From assembly GCA_020354125.1 (NCBI GenBank), contig CP070643.1:2712372-2776371 (forward strand): a stretch of DNA of 64,000 nucleotides, read 5' to 3'. Position numbers and translations under genes: made by a program. The notes under the pieces were generated by a model, which worked only from the letters and a program-made list of their open reading frames with translations, was not told the DNA's origin and did no database searches. Source of the DNA: Betaproteobacteria bacterium. GTDB lineage: Bacteria > Pseudomonadota > Gammaproteobacteria > Burkholderiales > Eutrophovitaceae. Of the stretch, positions 51,820 to 59,307 are shown piece after piece. How positions within the stretch are numbered: position 1 is the stretch's first letter; every line of letters begins with the position of its first letter.

Positions 51820-52005
51820 TTACTTCAGATTCTTTGGCGGCTTTTCGTCGAAGCCGATACGGCGCAGGACAATCTGGTCCATACCTGTCGTGCTGTTTTT
51901 GATGGCCTCGAGCAATATGCGCCCGGCGTCATCGCCGCGCGCAGAATCGTTATGGCTCGTTCTGGAGGTGGCGCGTGCTGCGGCAGCGAGTGATCGCTCA
52001 GGCAT
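51820..52005 (-). CDS. Small hypothetical protein
   Basis: This 61-residue basic protein has an alanine/serine/arginine-rich first third and a more ordered second part (AGRILLEAIKNSTTGMDQIVLRRIGF). No family recognised. An AAGGAGA site sits at good spacing before ATG 52005, and a perfect intrinsic terminator follows 60 bp after the stop, so it looks like a genuine monocistronic gene. It is divergent from the HTH regulator (150 bp between), which may control it. Confidence 0.6.
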   Translation of the reverse strand: MPERSLAAAARATSRTSHNDSARGDDAGRILLEAIKNSTTGMDQIVLRRIGFDEKPPKNLK

Positions 52006-52111
52006 CTTGGGTGTCTCCTTGGCGTTCCTTTTGTTGTTGTGAAAGAAGTGTGCTTGTGTAGGCGTTGCGAGTAAACCAGTTCATCGATGGTCGATACCGG
52101 GTATGCTGTTG

Positions 52112-52122
52112 GTATCAAATAC
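52112..52122. promoter_or_regulatory. Possible operator between the small gene and the HTH regulator
   Basis: GTATCAAATAC is an inverted repeat (GTAT-N3-ATAC) midway between the two divergent genes, in a locally A/T-richer stretch. Position fits autoregulation by the neighbouring HTH protein. Short and unproven. Confidence 0.3.
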
Positions 52123-52155
52123 TGGTACTTTCAAGCGCAAGGGGGGAGCTTTTGA

Positions 52156-52887
52156 ATGTCGGAAACAGCCGCCATGGTCAGAGGCCTAAAGCGCGTTCTG
52201 AAGGCGCGTCGCATCAATTATGCGCAGGTCGCCGAAACTCTGGAACTGAGTGAGGCGACAGTCAAGCGCATGTTTTCAAAGAACGATTTTTCCTTGGAGC
52301 GGTTTGAGCAGGTATGCCAGCTGGCCGACATCAGTCTCGGCGACCTGGCCAGAGAAGTAGACAGCGAGAAGAACTACATCAGCCAGCTGACCGAGGAGCA
52401 GGAGCGCCTCATTCTTGGCGACACCAAGCTTTTCATAGTCGCAGTCTGCGTCCTAAACCATCTGACCCTGGAACAGATCATATCGATCTACAACATATCG
52501 GAAAGTGAATGCATTCGATTGCTGCTTGAGCTGGATCGCATCCGGTTTCTGCAACTTCTACCAAATAATCGCATCAAATTGCTCGTCTCGAGGACATTCT
52601 CCTGGCGCACTAATGGTCCGATCCTGCAGTACGTGAAAGCAACGGGCGCCGAAGATTACTTCCGCTCGCTGTTTGACGGCCCGGGTGAGCATGTGACCTT
52701 GATTAACGCATTGCTGTCGCCGACGTCCTCCGCGCAGATCATCAACCGGTTGAAACGGGTCGGGCGCGATTTCGCGGAAATGCACGACGACGACAAGCAC
52801 CTGCCACTTGGCGAGCGGCGCCCGGCCAGCCTGCTGCTGGCGATCCGACCTTGGGAACCCGAGGCGTTCAAGAAGTTGCGACGCTGA
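52156..52887 (+). CDS. Helix-turn-helix (XRE-like) transcriptional regulator with C-terminal sensor-like domain
   Basis: This 243-residue protein has an N-terminal HTH of the Cro/XRE type (about 8-60, INYAQVAETLELSEATVKRMF), then a second winged-helix-like region (about 95-150, LEQIISIYNISESECIRLLLELDRI) and a C-terminal part ending in ASLLLAIRPWEPEAFKKL. The N-terminal recognition helix SEATVKRMFS is well formed. It is larger than a minimal XRE regulator, so the C-terminus may sense a ligand or mediate dimerisation. AAGGGGGGAG precedes ATG 52156. It ends 11 bp before the Fur box of the feo operon. Confidence 0.8.
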   Translation: MSETAAMVRGLKRVLKARRINYAQVAETLELSEATVKRMFSKNDFSLERFEQVCQLADISLGDLAREVDSEKNYISQLTEEQERLILGDTKLFIVAVCVLNHLTLEQIISIYNISESECIRLLLELDRIRFLQLLPNNRIKLLVSRTFSWRTNGPILQYVKATGAEDYFRSLFDGPGEHVTLINALLSPTSSAQIINRLKRVGRDFAEMHDDDKHLPLGERRPASLLLAIRPWEPEAFKKLRR

Positions 52888-52903
52888 TAGCCGGGCGTAT
52901 AAT
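52876..52903 (+). promoter_or_regulatory. Promoter of the feo operon
   Basis: TTGCGA at 52876-52881 and a perfect TATAAT at 52898-52903, 16 bp apart. The -35 lies in the last codons of the HTH regulator. Transcription would start near 52910, about 30 nt before the feoA ATG. The -10 is covered by a Fur box. Confidence 0.65.
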
Positions 52904-52916
52904 GAAAATCATTCGC
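52898..52916. promoter_or_regulatory. Fur box overlapping the feo promoter -10
   Basis: The 19-bp site TATAATGAAAATCATTCGC matches 15 of 19 positions of the consensus GATAATGATAATCATTATC by direct comparison. It covers the -10 hexamer, so iron-loaded Fur should block transcription of feoA-feoB and the third gene. Confidence 0.75.
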
Positions 52917-52940
52917 AATAACGTCCGTACGCATCGGCCA

Positions 52941-53210
52941 ATGCCTTCGACCCCAAACAAAGCAACCAAGCGACTTTCCGACTTACCCCTTGGTGCGCAG
53001 GCGCAGGTCAGCCATGTCGACGACCGGGCGCCAGTGGATATGATTGCGGCCCGGCTTCGGGATCTGGGTTTCGTCAGGGGTGAGCCGGTGCGCATTGTCG
53101 CCGCCGGACCGATTGGCGGCGACCCGTTGTTGGTACAGGTGGGTTTTACCCGGTTCGCGTTGCGCCACGGCGAAGCCAGCCGGGTGATGGTCGATAGTAC
53201 CGGCAGCTAA
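52941..53210 (+). CDS. feoA: Ferrous iron transport protein FeoA
   Basis: This 89-residue SH3-like protein partners the FeoB Fe(II) transporter. It has the family pattern LSDLPLGAQAQV, then AARLRDLGFVRGEPVRIV and GDPLLVQVGFTRFALRHGEASRV. ATG 52941 is chosen because an earlier in-frame ATG (52902) lies inside the Fur box and next to the transcription start. No strong ribosome site is seen. The gene is 19 bp upstream of feoB. Confidence 0.9.
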   Translation: MPSTPNKATKRLSDLPLGAQAQVSHVDDRAPVDMIAARLRDLGFVRGEPVRIVAAGPIGGDPLLVQVGFTRFALRHGEASRVMVDSTGS

Positions 53211-53229
53211 CCCAGCGTTTTTCTGTTCC

Positions 53230-55059
53230 ATGTCTGCCCAACGCATTGCGCTTGTCGGTAATCCCAACAGTGGGAAGACGGCATTGTTCAATCTTCTGAC
53301 CGGGAGCCGCCAGAAAGTTGGCAATTATTCCGGTGTCACGGTCGAGCGCAAATCCGGCCGATTGGAAACGCCCTCGGGCAGAAGCTTCGAAGTGCTCGAC
53401 CTGCCGGGTGCTTATACGCTCACGGCGGCGAGCCCGGACGAGCAGATCACGCGCGATATCTGTCTCGGACACTTCTCGGGCGAAAAGCAGCCCGATGCAA
53501 TCGTCTGTGTCGCTGACGCGACCAACCTGCGGCTGCACCTGCGCTTCGTGCTGGAGTTGCAGCGCCTCGGCCTGCCGATGATTTTGGCGTTGAACATGAG
53601 TGATGCGGCGCGCAGACGAGGCATTCGCATCGACGTAGCGCGGCTGGAAAAAGAACTCGGCATTCCGGTGGTTGAGACTGTTGCCGTGCAGCGTGGCGGC
53701 GCGGCCGAGTTGATTTCACGGATGGAAAAGGATTTGCCGGCTGCGACATCGGGTTTGCCGGAAGACGCGGATTTTCACGCTGAAGTTAAACGCGTACTTG
53801 AAGCGGCGGTGATGATGCCAAGTCGCACGGCCAGTCTGGATGAATCGATTGACCGCATCGTGCTGCATCCGGTCGCCGGCCTGATCATCCTCGCGCTGGT
53901 GATGTTCTTCATGTTTCAGGCGGTGTTTGCCTGGGCGGCGCCGTTCATGGACGCGATCGACAGCGGCATCGAGATCATCGGCAACTTTGTCGGCAGTGCT
54001 CTGCCAGACGGGCCTTTGCGCGGGTTACTGGTCGAAGGAATCATTGCCGGCGTCGGCAGTGTGATCATTTTTCTGCCGCAGATCCTGTTTCTGTTTCTGT
54101 TCATTCTGATTCTGGAGGAATCCGGCTACTTGCCGCGCGCCGCGTTCTTGCTTGATCGCATGATGGTCGGTGCGGGTCTGACCGGGCGTTCTTTCATTCC
54201 CCTGCTTTCCAGCTTTGCCTGTGCCATACCTGGCATCATGGCGGCGCGTACCATTCAGGATCCGCGCGATCGCATCACTACAATACTGGTCGCACCTCTG
54301 ATGACGTGTTCCGCGCGGCTGCCTGTCTATACGCTGTTGATTGCCGCGTTTATTCCGCAGACAACCGTGCTCGGAATGTTCAACCTCGGTGGAGTGGTAC
54401 TTTTTGGCTTGTATATCGCCGGCATTGTCGGCGCGCTGATTGTTGCCTATGTGATGAAGCGTTTACGCCGCGATCGTCATGAACATGCACTGATGCTGGA
54501 ACTGCCATCCTATCGGCTGCCCTATCCGCGGGATATTGCAATCGGCCTGTGGGAACGTGCTCGCCTGTTTATCAAACGCGTTGGCAAGATCATTCTCTCA
54601 ATCACCGTCATTCTTTGGTTTTTGTCGAGTTACCCGGCGCCACCCGCCGACTGGACTGGAACGGCTATTGACTACAGTATTGCCGGGCGCATAGGCCATG
54701 CGGTTGAGTGGTTGTTTGCGCCGATCGGGTTCAACTGGCAAATCTGTATTGCACTGATTCCAGGGCTTGCCGCAAGGGAAGTCGCGGTCAGCGCACTGGG
54801 AACGGTGTATGCGATTTCGGCCGCAGCCGACGATGCGACCGCGCAACTGCTGCCGATCATCTCGTCGCAGTGGTCACTGGCAACGGGCATGTCATTAATC
54901 GCCTGGTACGTGTTCGCGCCGCAGTGCCTGGCAACACTTGCCGTCATGCATCGCGAAACGAATTCCTGGGGTGTGGTCGCGACTGCTGTGGTCTATTTGT
55001 TCGGCTTGGCATACCTGGCATCGTTTATTACCTTTAACATTGTGAGTCTGGTTGCATGA
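53230..55059 (+). CDS. feoB: Ferrous iron transporter FeoB
   Basis: This 609-residue inner-membrane transporter has an N-terminal GTPase domain with G1 GNPNSGKT (10-17), G3 DLPGAY (57-62) and G4 NMSD, then a short guanine-dissociation-inhibitor-like helical region (about 150-210) and about eight membrane segments from 216 on, including the two Gate-like motifs (IPLLSSFACAIPGIM and the LIPGLAAREV region). It imports Fe(II) under reducing conditions. Shorter than the 773 residues of E. coli FeoB, but all core parts are present. Its stop overlaps the start of the third gene (ATGA). Confidence 0.95.
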   Translation: MSAQRIALVGNPNSGKTALFNLLTGSRQKVGNYSGVTVERKSGRLETPSGRSFEVLDLPGAYTLTAASPDEQITRDICLGHFSGEKQPDAIVCVADATNLRLHLRFVLELQRLGLPMILALNMSDAARRRGIRIDVARLEKELGIPVVETVAVQRGGAAELISRMEKDLPAATSGLPEDADFHAEVKRVLEAAVMMPSRTASLDESIDRIVLHPVAGLIILALVMFFMFQAVFAWAAPFMDAIDSGIEIIGNFVGSALPDGPLRGLLVEGIIAGVGSVIIFLPQILFLFLFILILEESGYLPRAAFLLDRMMVGAGLTGRSFIPLLSSFACAIPGIMAARTIQDPRDRITTILVAPLMTCSARLPVYTLLIAAFIPQTTVLGMFNLGGVVLFGLYIAGIVGALIVAYVMKRLRRDRHEHALMLELPSYRLPYPRDIAIGLWERARLFIKRVGKIILSITVILWFLSSYPAPPADWTGTAIDYSIAGRIGHAVEWLFAPIGFNWQICIALIPGLAAREVAVSALGTVYAISAAADDATAQLLPIISSQWSLATGMSLIAWYVFAPQCLATLAVMHRETNSWGVVATAVVYLFGLAYLASFITFNIVSLVA

Positions 55060-55352
55060 ATCTTTACTCAGTCCTTGAAGTCGCTCTCATCGGTCTGATA
55101 GGTATTGTTAGCGTATACCACGTGATGAAGACGATGATGCCCCGTGTTGTGCACGGCGCGCGCGCATCGGTGGTGCTGCGCTTGGGCCGCGGCGTAGGTG
55201 CGGCGAGCTGGCGTCGTGCACTGGCAGTCAAAGTGCACGAGGTGCGACCGCAACCGGACTGTGGTGCAGGCTGCGGCAGCGGGTGTAACGGCTGCAGCGT
55301 TGCTGTGCAGGCCGGCAAACCGCTGCCCACGGACGATCAGCCTGTGCGCTGA
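55056..55352 (+). CDS. Small membrane-anchored Cys-rich protein coupled to feoB (DUF6587-like)
   Basis: This 98-residue protein has one N-terminal membrane segment (about 6-26), a basic middle and a cysteine cluster near residues 69-80 (CGAGCGSGCNGC), four to five cysteines that could bind iron or an Fe-S cluster. It is translationally coupled to feoB. It occupies the place of FeoC in enteric operons but is unlike FeoC, which is a cytoplasmic winged-helix protein. Similar small proteins of this type beside feoAB have, as far as I recall, been named DUF6587; no function is proven. Confidence 0.75.
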   Translation: MNLYSVLEVALIGLIGIVSVYHVMKTMMPRVVHGARASVVLRLGRGVGAASWRRALAVKVHEVRPQPDCGAGCGSGCNGCSVAVQAGKPLPTDDQPVR

Positions 55353-55475
55353 ATCAAGACCGCAAAACCGCCCACCTTCGTTCGCGCGTCGCGGGGGTGA
55401 TGCGGCGTAGCTGCCATTTGACTGACATGGCATCGGTTGGCTAGCATCGCTGCCTCAACCAGACGGGGAGGCAGC

Positions 55476-56918
55476 ATGACTACGCAAAAATACCGGAACT
55501 ACATTGCCGGCGAATGGGTCGAGGGAGTGACCATTTCGCAGGACATCAACCCTTCAGATACATCTGACGTCGTTGCCGAGTATGCCCAGGCCGACAAGGT
55601 GCAAACAGAAACAGCGATAGAGGCTGCCCGCGCGGCAGCGCCCGGCTGGGCGAATTTCGGTGTGCAGGCCAGAGCGGATTTGCTCGACAAGATCGGCCTG
55701 CAGATTCTCGCCCGCAGCAAGGAACTCGGCGAGTTGCTGTCACGCGAAGAGGGCAAAACGCTGCCAGAGGGCATCGGCGAAGTGGTACGCGCGGCAAATA
55801 TCTTCCGTTTCTTTGGTGGCGAAGTGTTGCGTCGCTCCGGCGAACTGGTGCCGTCGGTACGTCCCGGCATCGATGTCGAATTGGTGCGCGAGCCGCTTGG
55901 TGTTGTTGGCATCATTGCACCATGGAATTTCCCGGCGGCCATCCCGGCCTGGAAATGTGCGCCGGCCCTGGCGTATGGAAACTGTGTCGTTTTCAAGCCT
56001 GCCGATCTGGTCCCGGGCACCGCGCACGCGATGGCGCAGATCATCGTTGAGGCGGGTATGCCCGAAGGCGTGTTCAACTTCGTAATGGGTCGCGGCAGCG
56101 TTGTTGGTGACACAATTGTCAACGATCCGCGGGTCGATGCGATTACCTTTACTGGTTCAGTGGAAACCGGCCGCAAGGTCGCCGCCAGTGCCGTGGCGCG
56201 CATGGCCAAGTTCCAACTGGAAATGGGCGGAAAGAATCCGCTGGTCGTGCTCGATGACGCCGATCTCAAGACTGCCGTCGAGTGCGCAGTCAACGGTGCT
56301 TTCTTCTCCACCGGTCAGCGTTGCACGGCATCGTCGCGGCTGGTCGTTACCAAGGGCATTCATGACAAGTTCGTTGCGGCAATGGTCGAGCGTCTCAAGT
56401 CGCTGAGCGTGGACAATGCGCTCAAGGAAGGTACCCATATTGGCCCCGTCGTCGACAAGAATCAGCTCAATCAGGACTTGTTCTACATTGAGGAAGGCAA
56501 GAAAGAGGGGGCCACACTTACCCACGGCGGCAATCAGCTCAAACGTGACACTGAGGGTTTCTATCTGGAACCGGCGCTGTTTACAGACACGTCAAACGAT
56601 ATGCGCATCAACCGCGAGGAAGTGTTCGGACCGGTTGCTACGGTGATCGCGGCAAACGACTATGATGATGCGCTGGCAATTGCAAACGACACACCGTTCG
56701 GTCTTTCATCCGGTATTTGTACTTCGTCGCTCAAATATGCCTCGGATTTCCGCAAGAACAGTCAGGCCGGCATGGTGATGGTCAATCTGCCAACGGCCGG
56801 GGTCGACTATCATGTGCCATTCGGCGGACGCAAAGGTTCAAGCTACGGGCCGCGCGAGCAAGGGCGTTACGCACAAGAGTTCTACACAACGGTGAAGACG
56901 AGCTACGTGCTCGCCTGA
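55476..56918 (+). CDS. NAD(P)-dependent aldehyde dehydrogenase
   Basis: This 480-residue aldehyde dehydrogenase has the WNFPAAIPAWK cofactor segment, FTGSVETGRKVA, the general-base glutamate in LEMGGKNP (about 252) and the nucleophilic cysteine in GQRCTASSR (about 285). The closing FGGRKGSSYGPREQG is that of the alpha-ketoglutarate-semialdehyde/gamma-aminobutyraldehyde type branch. It oxidises an aldehyde to the acid in the cytoplasm. GGGGAGG precedes ATG 55476. It is monocistronic between the feo operon and a convergent hypothetical gene. Confidence 0.92.
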   Translation: MTTQKYRNYIAGEWVEGVTISQDINPSDTSDVVAEYAQADKVQTETAIEAARAAAPGWANFGVQARADLLDKIGLQILARSKELGELLSREEGKTLPEGIGEVVRAANIFRFFGGEVLRRSGELVPSVRPGIDVELVREPLGVVGIIAPWNFPAAIPAWKCAPALAYGNCVVFKPADLVPGTAHAMAQIIVEAGMPEGVFNFVMGRGSVVGDTIVNDPRVDAITFTGSVETGRKVAASAVARMAKFQLEMGGKNPLVVLDDADLKTAVECAVNGAFFSTGQRCTASSRLVVTKGIHDKFVAAMVERLKSLSVDNALKEGTHIGPVVDKNQLNQDLFYIEEGKKEGATLTHGGNQLKRDTEGFYLEPALFTDTSNDMRINREEVFGPVATVIAANDYDDALAIANDTPFGLSSGICTSSLKYASDFRKNSQAGMVMVNLPTAGVDYHVPFGGRKGSSYGPREQGRYAQEFYTTVKTSYVLA

Positions 56919-57007
56919 TGCCGACAGCCGGGAGTTCGCCGCTGCTGCTCACGGCAGCGCCGTGCCGGGGCGAGTGTGGTTGCCTGCTTGTCTGATGTGC
57001 TGGTCGA

Positions 57008-57844
57008 TTATTCCCGGCGCATGCCGATCAGGAACGACTCTGCCAGCTTGTCGAGGTCTGCTCTGAATTGCCTTCGCTGAATGGTCCATTCGAGCCGCGC
57101 GCAGTTGAATTGTTCGCACAAGCGTTGACTGACCCAGTCGAAGTCTTCGGGACGCTCGATCAGTTGATAAACCTCCATCAAACGTAGATAGGCAAAAGGA
57201 GATTCATCCGGAAACAGGGTTGTGATCTGCTCGAGTATTGCGGTCCCCGAATTGAAGTGTTCTTCCTCGAGTAGCGATTCGGCGTCGAGCAGCAACTCTT
57301 CGAGTTCCGATTCGGGCGGGGGCAGCGTGACCCTGAGTCCAGACTGCGCGCCCGCCATCCGGATGCGAGCCAGGGTCTTGCGGAGCGACTCGGGCAGCAA
57401 CTGGCCAACCATTGCGCTGTATTTCTGTTCCTCGGCGGTCGTTTCCGCAACTTGCTTGCGTGTTTTGTAGATCGATGGTTTGCTGTCCGGTGGCGGCGTG
57501 TATTCGCTCTCGGCCTCTTTCTTTTCTTCTTCGCCGGACTTGTCGCGGTACATCTGGTCGAACGGATCCCAGACGGTCTGAAACATGTTCGTATAGCGTT
57601 CCTCGTGCAGGTTCTTTAATGCCAGTATCTCCTCGGCCACCTCCGGCGGGAAGCCCTGCCGTCCTGGCCGGCTCGGAAAGATCAGGTCATGAAGGTATTC
57701 TGCAGCCGGCGGCCTGCCCCAGTCTTCGTTGAGTTTTTTGGCAACGCGCTCGAATCGATCAACGAGTTGCTCCGGAAACGGTACGTTCGCTTCCACGCAG
57801 TCCTTGGCGATCTTGTCGAAACGCTTCTTCTGCTTGCCGCTCAT
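57008..57844 (-). CDS. Hypothetical soluble helical protein
   Basis: This 278-residue protein is not assigned. The N-terminal 45 residues are basic helices (KQKKRFDKIAKDC), the region 85-145 is strongly acidic and rich in E and K (SGEEEKKEAESEYTPP), and the C-terminal 110 residues have helical repeat character with EELLLDAESLLEEEHFNSG and AYLRLMEVYQLIERPEDFDWV, resembling TPR-like repeats. No signal peptide or membrane segment. It converges on the aldehyde dehydrogenase gene and faces a 331-bp gap on its upstream side. Cytoplasmic scaffold is the most I would infer. Confidence 0.6.
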   Translation of the reverse strand: MSGKQKKRFDKIAKDCVEANVPFPEQLVDRFERVAKKLNEDWGRPPAAEYLHDLIFPSRPGRQGFPPEVAEEILALKNLHEERYTNMFQTVWDPFDQMYRDKSGEEEKKEAESEYTPPPDSKPSIYKTRKQVAETTAEEQKYSAMVGQLLPESLRKTLARIRMAGAQSGLRVTLPPPESELEELLLDAESLLEEEHFNSGTAILEQITTLFPDESPFAYLRLMEVYQLIERPEDFDWVSQRLCEQFNCARLEWTIQRRQFRADLDKLAESFLIGMRRE

Positions 57845-58175
57845 TCGTTGTGTCCTCGCTGGCGCTGGCTGCTATTGCCGGCGCCACAAACAGCTGCTTG
57901 AGGCCGGGACCTCGTGGCCACGCATTCTACGCTATTGCACGGGCAATGGGCGTGTTATATTCTCCATGTTAATCAATAGCTTACTTCTTATCTGGTGCGA
58001 CACAGCCGGGATCTTACAAACCCATGCAATGTGCACGGTGTAGGGTACTGCACTCTCGCTGGCTAAAGGGGTAACTGCACAAACTGTGCCCGTTATTTGC
58101 TTGGCGACGTAACCGCCGCGTCTACATCCGCTTGCTAGAATCGCTGGCTTGCACGATTACGATTACTACAACTAC
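57845..58175. other. 331-bp divergent intergenic region
   Basis: This lies between the helical hypothetical protein (minus) and the old yellow enzyme gene (plus) and should hold both promoters. A GCACA-AAC-TGTGC inverted repeat at 58077-58089 is a possible operator for the flavin oxidoreductase gene. TAGAAT at 58136-58141 may be a -10, without a clear -35. Nothing else recognised. Confidence 0.4.
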
Positions 58176-59261
58176 ATGACAACACAGCTATTCACACCGA
58201 TTAAGCTCAACCAAGTTGAACTTCCCAACCGCATTGTCGTATCGCCGATGTGTCAATACATGGCCGATCACGGATCGGCGAATGACTGGCACCTGATGCA
58301 CTACGGGCAGCTCTCCATGGGCGCTGGCGCACTGTTGATATTTGAAGCGACGCACATTGCCCCCGAGGGCAGGATATCTCACCGCTGCCTGGGTCTATAC
58401 AGCGACGAAAATGAAGCGGCTTTAAAAAGAGTTGTTGAGTTCTGCCGGTCATTCGGTGTTGCAAAACTTGGTGTGCAACTGGCGCACGCCGGGCGCAAAG
58501 GGTCGGTGCACACGCCGTCCGAGGGCGGCAAGCCGCTCGGTCCGGACGAGGATCCTTGGAGCACGTTGGGGCCTTCGGCATTGCCGTTTGCGCCGAGCTG
58601 GCCGGCGCCACGCGCGATGTCTGCCGATGATCTGAGCAACGTCAAACGGCAGTTTGTCGATGCAGCTATGCGTGCCACTCGTATTGGCTTTGATGTTGTC
58701 GAGCTGCATGCCGGCCATGGCTACTTGTTGCACGAGTTCGTCTCGCCCATCGCCAACCAGCGCGAAGACGATTATGGGGGCTCGCTCAAAAACCGGATGC
58801 GGTATCCGCTAGAGGTGTTCGAGGCGGTGCGCGACGTGTTACCCGGGACAATGGCGTGCGGCGCACGCATCACCGGCAGCGACTGGATCGACGGCGGCAT
58901 TACCGCTGATGACATGGTTGTCTTTGCCAGTGAGCTGAAATCCCGCGGTTGCGATTTTGTCGACGTCACATCGGGGCAGATCGATCCGCGACAGAAAATT
59001 CCCTTTGCTCCTGGTTACAACGTCGAGTTTGCACGGCGGGCCAAGCAAGAGGCGGGCATTGCCGCAATGTCGGTTGGCATGATTACGCAGCCGCAGCAGG
59101 CCGAGCGCATCATTGCCGCCGGTGACGCCGACATGGTGGCACTGGCGCGCGGCGCCATGGATGACCCACGCTGGGCGTGGCATGCGGCGCGCGAGCTGGG
59201 CGCGGACACAACCTATCCGAAAAACTACCAGCGCTGTCATCCATCTGTTTGGCACCCCTGA
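58176..59261 (+). CDS. Old yellow enzyme family NADH:flavin oxidoreductase (YqjM-like)
   Basis: This 361-residue FMN-dependent TIM-barrel ene-reductase has the N-terminal LFTPIKLNQVELPNRIVVSPM with CQYM after it, the cysteine typical of the YqjM-type thermophilic-like class. It also has QLAHAGRKGS, the substrate-binding HAGHGYLLHEF and the C-terminal MVALARG phosphate site. It reduces activated C=C bonds of enones or nitro compounds with NADPH. ATG 58176 is preferred over an upstream TTG at 58149. It is followed 46 bp later by the transporter gene, possibly an operon. Confidence 0.9.
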   Translation: MTTQLFTPIKLNQVELPNRIVVSPMCQYMADHGSANDWHLMHYGQLSMGAGALLIFEATHIAPEGRISHRCLGLYSDENEAALKRVVEFCRSFGVAKLGVQLAHAGRKGSVHTPSEGGKPLGPDEDPWSTLGPSALPFAPSWPAPRAMSADDLSNVKRQFVDAAMRATRIGFDVVELHAGHGYLLHEFVSPIANQREDDYGGSLKNRMRYPLEVFEAVRDVLPGTMACGARITGSDWIDGGITADDMVVFASELKSRGCDFVDVTSGQIDPRQKIPFAPGYNVEFARRAKQEAGIAAMSVGMITQPQQAERIIAAGDADMVALARGAMDDPRWAWHAARELGADTTYPKNYQRCHPSVWHP

Positions 59262-59307
59262 GAAAGCCGCACTGCTTGCGTACTCGTGTCGCTACTGAGA
59301 CGCGGTG

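Noticed and set aside
51662..52042. Plus-strand frame with a strong AAGGAGG site before ATG
   Set aside because: It runs through the perfect minus-strand terminator at 51732-51760 and antisense to the small gene at 51820-52005, and its protein has no ordered pattern. The ribosome-like site looks coincidental.
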